64,000 nucleotides of DNA from Theocolax elegans (Eukaryota > Arthropoda > Insecta > Hymenoptera > Cerocephalidae), in assembly GCA_026168455.1 (NCBI GenBank), contig CM047426.1, positions 3,093,501 to 3,157,500 on the forward strand, written 5' to 3'. Numbering within the stretch: position 1 is the stretch's first letter; each line of letters starts with the position of its first letter. Of this stretch, positions 12,066 through 24,323 are shown one piece after another. The notes below the pieces were generated by a model that was not told the DNA's origin, did no database searches, and saw only the letters and a program-made list of their open reading frames with translations. The translations under genes and the position numbers were made by a program.

Positions 12066-15000
12066 AATTTTGGTATAATATCAGGATATAAATCTTCGTC
12101 AAGTAATAGTTAAAATTCATGGTTAATAATTTCAAAACTTATAGATAATTATTTAACAAAGAAATTTGTAATCAAAATATTTTTGTTGAAAATCTTCCTT
12201 ATCAAGGTTAATATTCCGTTAATTAATTATGAAAATTCATGGTTTAAAAACATCCTACTATTTTGATCCTAGCGATTTTAAATGGAGACATAATCATAAT
12301 TTTGATACATTATCAATGAAAATTCTCAATCACCTTCATCAGTATATAATCTTTGCTTCAATTTCGTTATGGTATTTATAGTAAAAATTAAAGATTAAGA
12401 AGTTTTTCATCTTTTTCTCATCCAACAAAACCATAATCTTAATTATGGACAGTTTATGAAAATCTTCTATCATCTGCGTTAGACTATGCATTTTCGACAA
12501 TTAATGGTCAAAATTCATTCTAAATATCCATGGTTATAATATTATTATAGTTATTATTCTTGATTAAAAAGTTTTTTCATTTTCTATCCATGCAATAATC
12601 GTCGATTTTCGATGGATTGAGCAAAATTTTTAAATTATTTTGCTTCATCCTTATCAAGTTATATACTGTTTTGTCAATATATTGTAACTTTTCAGCAACT
12701 TTTTTTTATGTGTTATTGCAATTATTTTTATCTGATGAAAGATTTTTAATGCATAAATCATAATCTTGGAGACGTGCAGAATGAATATCATCGATCATTT
12801 TCAATTTGGCTGCACTGTTTTTAACAATCAATGGTAAAAATTCATAGTTAATACATTTTTCACCACAAAATTCATATAATTTATTTGACAGACAAAATCG
12901 TAATCTTAGAACATATGGACACTATCATAATATTATATGGTTTTTTACGGCAATTTTTCTAGCATCCTCGTTAGTCTACATTTTCATCGATAGATGGTAA
13001 ATAAATTTTAATTTTTCGTTGTACGTCACAATTATTGACGTATAAACCATATTTCATCCACCAACCAAAAAAAAATTGTAAACATCCCGTCAAAGAGTAA
13101 CGTCCATAAATATTGAAAATCTACAGAAACTAATAACCCAATAACCCATTTTCCAAGTAAAAAAAAATGAAATTTCCTAATACTGACCTAACCTCAAACC
13201 TAAATTAATCACCAAAATAGAAAAAAAATGGATGCACCTTGTATACATCAAGTCTTTGTTTTTCCTATTCGGCTATTGACCCAAATACAGTTACGCAACT
13301 GTTTTGACACACGTACATATGTACCCAAAAACACACACACACCTATAGATACACGCGGTTGTCACGAATCGTATCGAAAATTGGCTGGATGACTCGTCAA
13401 CTTTGCAGATCAAACGACATCATTTTTTCTCTAAATTTTACGAATATAATCCCCCACTATTTTGAACTCGAAAATATTGATTAAAGGGGAGAAAAAATAA
13501 TAAAAATCGTGAACTTAAAAATTTTGTTTTTTTATTTTTAGGTTATATCCGTGTATATTTCTCTCACCTGGTCGCGATATCGTGGAATTATTAATTTGTT
13601 TCGCGTGTAACGCGAGAAAGAGAAGGAGGGAGAGACGGTAATTAAATCGAACTCTTTGTTTCAAGGCCTCTCGCGGCTTCAGTGGGAACAAAACCGTCCA
13701 TGTTAAATCGAATGTAATGTAACGTAAGCGAGAAATGTTACGTTATCTGTATATATGCGTGTAGACATTTTTTTTTTAAAAACATACATATTGTTATACT
13801 AGACGCGGTGTAATCCGTGGTACCTTTGTATTTTACAATAACAAAAAAAAATAAGCTGTTTTTTGTTTTTTAATTTTTTTTTATCGACCGTAGTGTAAAT
13901 ATAAAAATTTTTCGGTGCGAGTGATTTTTAAAGAAAAAGAAAATAACGATCATGTGTACACTTTTTTTTAAAAATGATAATCAATTTCCTTAAAAAAGAA
14001 AATTTTTATTTTTTCATTTCACAAAGAATTTTGTTCTTTTGTAAAATCTATTTTTTTTATCACCTATCCACTTACTAACCGTTGTCGACGCTGCTTAACT
14101 TTCATGATCAATCATCTATTGGTTTATCCTGAATACTACGTTGATACATTAAAATTATGACATAAATACTCAAAAGTATTATTAATCATATTTGATACGT
14201 AATCTTCAGATGATTAGGATAACATCTACTTTTTAAAGGGATCTCAAAACCAAGTGGTGATTCAAATTTCCCGCGCTTACAGTTATTGACTAAGAAACGT
14301 GTTTTCTTTAAATTTTAATATAAAACATTAATTTTTAGTGAATAAGTAAATCTTAATCGGTAAGTGATACGAATGGTAACATAACGAATTTGACAATTCT
14401 CTTTAACAGGATTGTCGTAGGCAATACAAATTTCTATAATGTTGCATATATTTTTGTCATAATCAAATGTGTTTGTCTTTTATTTTTTACACAATTAATT
14501 TGCTGTCATCGCATATTCATTACGAATAAAAAAAATAATTGGTATAAATATCGAAAATTCAAAATAAATATAACGAAAAATACGAAAAGGTCGGTAAGCG
14601 CGTATGGTTTTGTATAGATTTCAACATCCCCTTAATTACAGGGATCTACACCCTTAGACCTATAGATTATAATTAAAATATCGAATTAAAAATCTCAAAA
14701 ACTTCATACATGGACAGTTTTGAAGATAAGGATGGTCATGACGTATCAGATATCAAAGAAAACAAAGTAATTTTCTTATACTAATATAGAATAAGATAAA
14801 TAAACAATTTTAGGTCGGTAACATCCTACTTAAACAATCGATGTAAAAATCTGAAAAAATTCAAGTATATGTCCAAAACGTGCCTATAGCATCTTTCGAA
14901 AAGTGAATTAATCCGTTCGTAAAAAAAATCCAAGAAATTCCTTAACCCCCTTAAGCAGATCCTTGCGCAAAGATAAAAATAAAAACACAAAAATTCAAAA

Positions 15001-15100
15001 TCAATTCAGACATTGCGAGGGTACTTTACCCATAACGTCGATAACGATATATAATGAAAAGAAAAACTCACGTACACATAACAAAACACAGAAACACACA
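12066..15100. other. AT-rich intronic DNA
   Basis: Contains scattered remnants of the ATGGTAAAAATT repeat to about 13000, a modest GC-richer stretch near 13250-13780, and one copy of repeat family A (14620-14955). No coding sequence or RNA gene was recognised. Confidence 0.5.
14620..14955 (+). mobile_element. Repeat family A, copy 1 (MITE-like)
   Basis: It shares TTACAGGGATCTACACC, a first AAAAATCT module, the internal AGGTCGGTAA, a second AAAAATCTGAAAAAATTCA module and an AAAACGTGCCT block with the other copies in the window. The termini are eroded. Confidence 0.55.
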
Positions 15101-15885
15101 CAAACACACACACACACACACTAGAGTTTCAAGAATATCAGAAAAAAACGAGCTCGAGAGGAAACGCAAGGAGACGAAATAGACGAGGGGAGAAGAAGAA
15201 GAAGAAGAAGCAGAAGAAGAAGCAAAAGCTGAAGAAGAAGTAGAAGTAGTATTGTGCCGACTATCCTCTCTCTCTCTCTCTCTCTCTCTTTTTCATTCCC
15301 TCAGTGTTTCACCGAGTTAAAGGTGTATATATATATAAAGGCGCGCAGGAGAGCGAGAGACCGGACATGATTACAGAGTCGAGTGAAGCTTCGCTGAACA
15401 TCGCGGAGGCCTTCGCCACGCATCAAGGCCTTCCCTCCCTCCCTCTCTCTCTCTCTCTCACTCTCTCGTCTATATATCTCACCGCTTACCTCAGCACGCT
15501 AGACCGCGAACAAAAAGTCAAGTTTCCAGTTCCTTCTTTCTATCTTGTAGTGTACACACACACACACACACACTGTATATGGACCCTTTTACGCTCTTTC
15601 TTTCGGTATCTCTTTCTCTCTTGCTCACTGTCTGTGTCTGCCTCTCTGTGTGTGTGTGTGTGTGTGCAGAAGGAGGTATTGTGTTTCGAGTGGGTACATA
15701 TATATGTATATATAAATACATACATCTTTTGTTTTTTTTACTTTTTTAAAGATTAATCGACATCTCTGTATGTGTCTGTTTATGTGTCAGTGTCTGTGTA
15801 CGTGTGTTTGTGTGTCTCTATATTAGTATGAAGTTATGCGCGTATGCCCCTGTATATGAGTATATATGTCTGTCTATGTCCGTTT

Positions 15886-15931
<46 letters not shown>

Positions 15932-15960
15932 GTGTCGTTGTTTTTATACTAAAAATGATC
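15101..15960. repeat. Microsatellite cluster
   Basis: A dense run of simple repeats: (CA) at 15109-15121, (GAA)n at 15191-15239, (CT)n at 15266-15289 and 15443-15468, (CA) at 15553-15573, (TG) at 15648-15667 and a 42-bp (GT)n at 15888-15929. The sequence between them is GC-richer than its flanks and has many CpGs (15320-15500). Open frames across it come from the repeats. It could be a regulatory island. Confidence 0.7.
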
Positions 15961-16873
15961 GAATCAGCTGTTGGAGGTATAGATCGACCGAGAAGTCTTA
16001 ATATTTATAAGGATTAAAAAAAAAATTTATAAGGCACTACCCGGTAATTTTTGTAAAATAAATTGACTCCACTGTGTATAAAAGGCACAATAATTATTAA
16101 GAGGTAAACGTGATTTATACGAAGAGAAAAATTTTTTTTATAGAAAGTATCTATATTGTAAATGTTTTGGGTAAATATTGTGCAGTGTCATTATGGTCGA
16201 AATTGCGAGTGTAAAAAAAGCACGTGACCTTTCAGTTTAATCCGTGTTTTGGGAATAATAATCACGTGGTATACGGTCAAAATTTTAATGTATTCCTTAA
16301 TTTTTACACTGAGAAAAGAATTCTCCTCGCATAAGGTCAAAAAAGGACGTTAAAAAAATTAAAAAACCCTCTTAAAAATTGCTAATATTTGTAAGAGGAA
16401 GTTTCTTTAATTTTTATAATTAAAATCGAATGAATAAATAAAAAAGCTAAAAAGCTTGATCATAACGCCTTTAACCCTTTCACACCTTAATTAAATTAAA
16501 ATTTTTTAATATTTTTATTTATAATTTTATCACCACGATTGTTTTTAAGTATACGAATTGATTTAATACCATCTTATTAATCGAAAAATACTATTAAAAT
16601 ATTTTTAATAATTTTTTTAACATAAAATTTTTCATCTATATGTATATTACAATGTACAAAGGGTTAAAAAAATTCTTTTCAATTTTAAAAAGGCCACTCC
16701 GGGTACTTCCACCAACCATAGTGGTCAAAGAGTAAGACCCTTTATATAAAGCATATTCGAAATAGTTCGCAAAACCTGTAATAATTTATTTAAAAAAGAA
16801 AAACACGTAATATATTATCTTATGTGGATCACAACAATTTTTCAATCGCACTCACGGTAATTTTCTTAGGTAA

Positions 16874-16907
<34 letters not shown>

Positions 16908-19900
16908 TACTTACGAAAACGTAGTGATCTTACGCTTACGATGAACTTACCTGAAACAGAAAGAAAATGAAAAAAAATTAATTAACATTTAAACGGTCAT
17001 TTTTCGTGTATATATATATAAAAATCTACATTTTTCTTTGGAATGCTCATATTTTCAACATCCGTTTCCCTTAAAACTCATAAATATATACCTATACATA
17101 TACATCCCATTTATTCACGTAGCCCCTCACACATCGTTACCCAATCTCGAATAACAATCTCATATACATTTTAATTAACCGAAATTTTTTTTTTTTAAAT
17201 ACACAATTAAATCTAAAGAAAATGAATACATATATATTTATATATCTTACGAACGATAAACTTTATCTCTAACCTAAATGCTCCAAGAGCCATTGTTTAA
17301 CCAAGATTGATAACTCGCACTATAAATTATTTTTCTCTTTCTCGCCTATACACACATCAATTATAAGATCGGATAGTAAAAGTGGCGTTCCTATACCTTC
17401 TACAAAATTCTCGTCGAAGAAAGAAGAAAAAAAAATTTTTTTTTTTTTAAATCGTGTCTATATACGAGAGAAAAAAAAAGTGAAAGAGTTCCCATAGAAG
17501 CATAACCACCTGTTACACACATCAGACACGGGGGAACTTTTACATCTCTTTCTTAAACATTAGCGGCGTAACCACTTCCATGAGAGCGAAAAAAAAAAAA
17601 TTGCAAGTGTATGTATAAGGGAGGCTGCGTGTTTTTCGCATTTTATACTTGTGTGTGTGTATCTCTTTCGACTTCCGCAGGAAAAGGGAAGAACCTCTTG
17701 GGGTTCTCTGCCTCATGCGCGCGTATGTTTGTGTGTGTGTATGTACGCGTCTTTTCTCTTCGGTCCACTGTTATTTTCGACGACTCGGTTCGGTTCTTTT
17801 TCTTATTTTTCTCGTCACAAGGTTAATAGACCCGAGTCACCTGTGCGAGAAGTGTGCGTTTTTTTTTATTGTTGTACTCGAGGATTTACGGACAATGGGT
17901 CGATTCGGATATTGTCTATTTTGGTTTCCTGGTGGATTTTTTTTAAGGAGGAGGAGGTGATTTTGTAGGTTAGAAACGAGGAGTATATGTACGTAATGAA
18001 ATCGTGTGAGCGTAAGAAAATTTTGTGATCGCAAGACCGATTATTCGAGTCGTCGGTGAGATTTTGTGGGATGTTTGCTTGAATTCGTTGAATAATCGAA
18101 ATATAGATTTAATGATTGAAAATGCGTTTTTTTTTTAAATTTAAATCTATTTAATTCCTCTGCGTATACGATTTTCGGCTTGCAAATTTTTTTTAAATTC
18201 ATTTCAATTATCAATAATTTATTACATTTGAATTCAATATTGAAATCATTGAAAATGAAATTATTAAAAATTAATAAACAAATGGAATTTATTTCACAAT
18301 AATTATGAATTTTCACAAGGCGGTCAAAATTCTAGAAATTTTTCCTTACTAATATTACCACCTTGTACGTAATTTTTTTTTAATTACTATAACGTAACAT
18401 AAAAATTCAATAATTTTTTTTTTTTAATTTTATTCTTATACACCAAAAATTTTTCTTGTAACATCATTGCATCAAGTAATAAAAGTTCTAGGAATTTTTT
18501 CTTTCAAATAGTACGATATTTGACTCGAAATTTTTTTTGTAAAAATTACCATGACGATAGGTAAAAATTCTATGTATACTAAAAAATTTTAGTGACAAAT
18601 ATAGAATCTGGCACAAAATCATGCCTTACATACATCTTCAAAAAAAAAAAGCCTATATGAACGAGGAACCTGCACATTTGCATATTTTTAAAGAATAATA
18701 CATCAACCATTGATTTACCAGCGCGCATCGTTAACGAGGGGGGGAAACAAAAATTTACAAACTTCCAAAAGGGATTCCTCCTTTTGTTAAAAATAAACCG
18801 AGTAAAGGCATTAAATTTCGCACATTCGATCCTTGCATCGGATTAGCGGAGAACAAAAGAAGAAAAAGAAGAAGAAGAAAAAAAACTGTGTACACATTGC
18901 GGCAAAAGGACATTTTTGTTAAGCCAAACTGTGTGTGTTTGAATTGCACATACGAGACTGCCACTTTGTTATGTTGATCGTTTTGCCGCAATGCGTCGGC
19001 TGCGTGAGAATCCGCGGGGATTTGCATGCGTGCGCGCGGGACAAGCCAATTGTCGGAGATTAGAAAAAAAAAAAGAAAAGAAGAGAAGAGAAGAGAAAGA
19101 AAGATGAAAGAAAGGAAGAACGAAACACTTTCTTACTTTTGAAAAAAAAAAACGCGTATAGAGTTGCGTCAATCAATCCCTCCCCTTTCGAAAGTCCGAA
19201 CATTTTTGTCCTAGCGAAAAAATACTGTTGTGTCTGTGTTTTTTTTTTGTAAAACCATGAGAAAAATATTGTTTTACAATTGACCGGATGCTCGATTATA
19301 TGCTTTTTCTTTGTTCTTTTTGGTTCTTCGTTACTTTTGTAATTAAGTTGATGTCAGCTTTTTAGGTTAGAAATTGTACGTATGTTTCTGGGTTTACGAC
19401 GGGCAAATTTTTTGGGTGCAAATTAGAAAAGAAGGTGATGATTGATTTCGAAATCGATTATAAAGTTCAAAACTGATTACAAATTTTGTATGATTTCAGT
19501 AATTAACTTTTCAGATTATTTATAATTCACTTAAATTCTAAAGAAATAGGAATTTCTAAATCGAATTCATTGTCCAAATGATTTTAAAACTAATTTAAAT
19601 TTTTGAATGGTTTTTTATTTATTTTATTTGTTTTCTTTCTTCTACTCATTTTATTTAAAATTTGTATCTCTTATATCAGGGTAATATTTATAAGAAAATT
19701 CTGTATTATGAAAGACATAATATTTATATCGAAAATTTTATAGAATGTTTACCACTAGTCCTAGTAATTTTTATTTTACTAAAATCACAATTTTTATATA
19801 TTTATACAATAATATTATCTTGAAAAAGTTCAGTTGATTTTTTTTTGACGAGGTAAGGAATAAAGAAATAAAAAAAATTTGTATTAAATTCTATTTGTCG

Positions 19901-20549
19901 CTACATATTTTTATAAATATTATTCGAACCTTGTAGGATTAATTTTATATAAATAGATTTATCTATTAATAGAAAAATTATATAATTTTTTTATATTAAC
20001 GAAAATGTCGGTTTCTTTACAAAGATTATTAAAAAATGATTGCACCAGTTATTAATACAGAAAAGTATTACGATTAAAATTGTGTATTAAAAAAATTAAT
20101 TAGTAACGTAAAATACATTAATTATTATTATAATAAAACAAGGTTACATGAAATGTGGAATATTTAATAATTTCAAGTAAACTTTAATTAAAATATTAAA
20201 ATATAGTACATTTTTTTTTATTATTTGCATTTTTAAATTTTCATCTATATAGAATGTTGGATTGGTGCTAAAAGGTCGTTAAAGATAATAAAAAATTTTA
20301 TTTTCCCGCGCTTATAGATATTTAATTTTTATCAAGAAGTAGATCAGTAATTTTTTATTATTTAAAGATTTAATTAATTATTTTTTAATATTCTTACCTA
20401 GAAATTTTTAAAACAATAAATCGCAAAAATTAATGAATGCGAATACAATTAAATTAAAAATTTATAAAAAGTAGAATTTTTCATGTCATTTTGAAAAGAT
20501 GAGTATATTTTCTTTTCGATTGTGTTGAAATTAGTAAAATTTGAGAATA
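15961..20549. other. AT-rich intronic DNA with two islands
   Basis: Includes (AT)12 at 16881-16904, a GC-richer island at 17560-18060, and another at 18720-19200 with a (GAA)-type purine tract. An octamer ATTTGCAT lies at 18676-18683. No gene was recognised. Confidence 0.45.
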
Positions 20550-20905
20550 TAAGGGAAATTATAGGAATCTGCACAATTCAACCCAAAAATTTGATCGGAA
20601 ATATTAAATTAAGAATCTGAAAAAATTCATACGTATTCCTTAAAACATAAGGAAAGGCCTGACATTTTGACTTTTGAAGGAAAACAATTTTTTATAATAA
20701 TAATAATAGAATAATCAATTTATGGTCGGTAATTTCAATTAAAAAAGTATAAGCTATAAATCTAAACATCCTGATTAAATTATCCATGGAAAAATTTGGG
20801 TATATCGTTTAAAACATGCCTGAGTCCCTGACATTCAGGATTTTTTTCAAAGATTCATTCTTACATTTATAAAAAATATAAAAAAATAACTATTTTCTGA
20901 GTTAA
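20550..20905 (+). mobile_element. Repeat family A, copy 2 (MITE-like)
   Basis: It has AATCTGAAAAAATTCATA, then TTAAAACATAAGGAAA, GGTCGGTAAT, then TTTAAAACATGCCTGAG, TTCAGGATTTTT, and ends near ATTTTCTGAGTTA. This is the same order of blocks as 38432-38780. The left terminus is diverged. Confidence 0.6.
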
Positions 20906-21904
20906 AACAGAAGTTAATAGAGATATTTTAACAAAATAATAAATTTGCAATCAACGATAACAATATAAATAATAACATATATTGACGTAACGTTTGTGAT
21001 TGATAAAAAGTGAAATATTTAGAACACAGATTTAAAAAAAAAATTAATACATCCTCAAATAAAACAATTTTTAACTCTAATTCAAACGCGACATTCAAAT
21101 TACAATAGTAAAATGTGACTAAATTATGCAACTAAAAATCTGTAAAAATTACTGAACGTCGAACAAACAGTAAATGGCAAAGCATATCTTTCGATACCAT
21201 CAATTTGAAATTAATTAACAATAAATAATTGCTCGTCGCATATCTTCACCATTAAAAAAACGAACCAATAATTTTAAATAATTTAGTTAAATATAAATGA
21301 TCAAAAATAGAAAAAAAAAACATCGGTGCATCAGCGTATACACATTTGAAAATAGCAACATGGCGACTCTAACAGTAACCTAATCGCCTAAAGAATTTCG
21401 AGTTTCTCCTGTGATACTCAGGTCAGTTTTGCTCTCCATATCGACTCATCTGTGCAAGAGACGTTCATTTTTTTTTTCTTTTGGCTAAAGTATCGATGAA
21501 CCGAAAAAGCTGCACCTCGATGTGTATGTACCTGTATAAACATCGATGAGGTAATCCCTCCCCGAAGGGTGACTGACCTAACGGTATAACGATGGAAATC
21601 CCGATGAGAAGGTTCATATTTTTTTTTGAGGTGGGGGGTTTCGACTGTTCTTATTTTCTTAACTTTTATAAGTATATGACCTTACTTGCCGATCGTAAAA
21701 ACCACCGTAATATTCGGTAGCCGGCTACTATGTATATATTATATATGGCCTTCGAAATGTAAAAGGTGACTAAACGCGGAAGTGCGGTTGTGTACCTGTT
21801 ACTTCGTTTCGTTTTCTGCGTGTATATTCAATGTTATTCTATGGGTGAATTGTTTGGTTGTATATATATGGGTCGTATATTAAATTTTTTGTATATTTTG
21901 TACG

Positions 21905-22620
21905 TGTTTCTACTTTACCAATCGAAGAGATCGGATCAAAATTTGATGTAAATGTATTATTGGTTTCGAAATTTTTGGATTATGTATGATGAAGAGATTT
22001 ATAAATAATTAGTTGAGTATATCGAACGATTTCTTTAATTGATTATTTTAATTTAGATGTATCATTTTTTTGTCCGTTTCTAACTTACCGATCGAAGAGA
22101 TCGCATCAAAATTTGATCTAGATAAATTAATGGAATCGATTATAAATAACTTTTAAGTGAACGTACATTTATTAATTTATTTAGATTATTAAATTTTGAG
22201 AAATCCTATTTTAAGTTGTTTCGAATATTACGCATTTCTAGAAAATTAATTTACATTTATCACTTAAATTTAAATTTTAAATAGAAGCGAATTGAAATTA
22301 AGCAATATACATGTGTAGGAATTTTGTTAAAAATTCACATTTAGTATTCGTTAGGTATTCCTTCATTGACTAATTACAGTAAAGCCCGCATAGGCTCGAT
22401 GAACCAAAAATTAAATGTCCAAGATTTTGTAACACGTTTCAGTTAGTTATCTAATTTTTAATGATTTTTAATAAAAATAAGTGAATGATATAGGACCATT
22501 ATCTGCTATAATAATCCTTATTTGTAGAGTTCACTTGGAATCGATAAACCAAAAACTAAATTTTAAATGTTTCAATATGTTATAGTTAATTATTTAATAT
22601 TTTAATAATTTTTTATTCAG
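21905..22620. repeat. Diverged tandem duplications of about 150-170 bp
   Basis: TCGAAGAGATCGGATC at 21920 recurs as TCGAAGAGATCGCATC at 22091, a step of about 170 bases. The segment from 22392 (ATGAACCAAAAATTAAA) recurs at about 22542 (ATAAACCAAAAACTAAA). They are internal duplications of unknown origin. Confidence 0.5.
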
Positions 22621-22796
22621 TTCAAAAAAAATCTCTACAAAATTTTAAAACTTAAAAAACTTGAACCTAATCATAATATAAAATGTGAACTTTCGAAAAA
22701 TTAAAACCTATCGATAATAAAAAAATATTGTCGTACAAAAATTTGAGCTTAAAGGAAGCTCAATAATAATATAATTAGAAGAGCTAATAATAAAAA

Positions 22797-22852
22797 TTAA
22801 ATTAAAACATAATTATTTCCATGTTACAGTCCATTAACTATAAAAAATAAAA
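22797..22852 (+). repeat. Dispersed repeat family B, copy 2
   Basis: AAATTAAAACATAATTAT, then GTTACAGTCCATTAACTATA. This is the same module as at 1392-1450 and, reversed, at 38222-38277. Confidence 0.55.
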
Positions 22853-23193
22853 ACAAAAATAAAAGAAAATTGGAGACTCATTCGTTGTCTACGGGGGTGA
22901 TTTATAGCCAGTGTAAATAATAATTTTTAATTTTATTTTATTTATTACTAACAGATAAAAATTACAAAATTATTGTTACAATAATATGTAACTGTAGAAA
23001 TAAAATATATTTATCTGTGCATAAGCCTGGCATTGCTTAGCTCCCCACAAATTTTTATTTTTTACAATTAATATTTTTTAATTTTTACTTTGTTACAATA
23101 TTTTATTATTTTACAGCTAATGATCAGTAGCACCGGACTAATCACCTTTTAATTAAAAAAAATAATTATAATTAATTAACGATAAAAAAAATA

Positions 23194-23856
23194 TACACTG
23201 CCAGTCACATACTTTTACCCCCCCCCCCCCCGAGCAAAATTGGATAAAGTTTAAAGTTTTGTATCTTTGAAAGAAATCATCGTACAAAAACCAGTCAAAG
23301 ACCATTTGAAAGCTTATTTTAATACCTTTCGATTCGCCTGGGTCACTTATATAAAATACTATTTTTGAACTATTAAATGGCAATAAGCTAGTTTTAAAAA
23401 ACGAATTTTTGAACACCTTCTTAAATTCAATGCAGTTTTCAAAAGATTGACGAAACCAAAAAGTTATCCAGATAGATTTTTAGCTTTTTTCAAGACCTTC
23501 GACTGGTTTTTTTTTTATTTTTGTAACTTTATTTTAATCAAACTTATGGTAGTGTTTGCTCGAAAAAAGCCTTTTTTTAAATCTAAGTATATTAAAAACT
23601 TTTATAGATACAAGAAAATCATAAAGAGAAAAAAATGTCACTTTTTTAACATAGAATACAAAAATCTTTTAAGTAAGAGCAAACAATAAAATTTGTTATT
23701 ACCTGTATTTTTTATAAGTACAATCATATTTGAAAAAAAAATCTTATTCAAATGGTCTTTGACTGATTTTTGTACGATGATTTCTTTCAAAGATACAAAA
23801 CTTTAAACTTTATCCGATTTTGCTCCAGGGGGTAAAATTAAGTAACTGTCAGTGTA
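23194..23856. mobile_element. Non-autonomous Tc1/mariner-like element with long terminal inverted repeats
   Basis: The left end reads TACACTGCCAGTCACATAC. The right end, reverse-complemented, reads TACACTGACAGTTACTTAA. Both are flanked by TA, the target site of Tc1/mariner transposons. The inverted repeats run about 120 bases each (23194-23315 and 23736-23856) with high identity, including TTTAAAGTTTTGTATCTTTG. The 660-bp length and the lack of a transposase frame with a DDE/D catalytic domain make it non-autonomous. The two frames inside (23153-23416 minus, 23447-23689 plus) match no family I recognise. A 14-C homopolymer at 23218-23231 in the left repeat corresponds to only five C in the right one, so it has expanded there or is an assembly uncertainty. 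Confidence 0.8.
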
Positions 23857-24285
23857 TATCAAAAATAAAAAAAATTAAAATTGGTCTACCTAAAAAAAAA
23901 AAAACTGAAACAACGGTGCACACACCTACACATATACAATCAATGCGCTAAATCTCAACGAGATGGACGATTCCATATCGAAAAGAATCTCATATATATA
24001 TATATATATGTAGTTACCCGCGGTGTGAATCATCATCGACACACAGAGCGGTTAGTTTTCCGCGTCGACCTCGAGAGAAAAGACGGGAAGAAGAAGAAAA
24101 AGAAGAAGAAGAAGAAAACGAAGAAGGAGTATAGTAGTAGTAGGAGGAGGCGCGGCGCAACCAACCGGCCGGTTTTTCGCGCGTCCGCTTCGTCAGGGTC
24201 TCGGGCGCGGATCGCGCCTGCGCGACCTTGGACCCGAGAATTGCGACGCGCGAGTCTCGTTTGCGCATATACAAGTGCAACCGAC

Positions 24286-24323
<38 letters not shown>

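Noticed and set aside
23153..23689. Two frames inside the mariner-like element as transposase remnants
   Set aside because: There are no helix-turn-helix or DDE/D catalytic motifs, and the frames partly consist of the inverted repeat itself.
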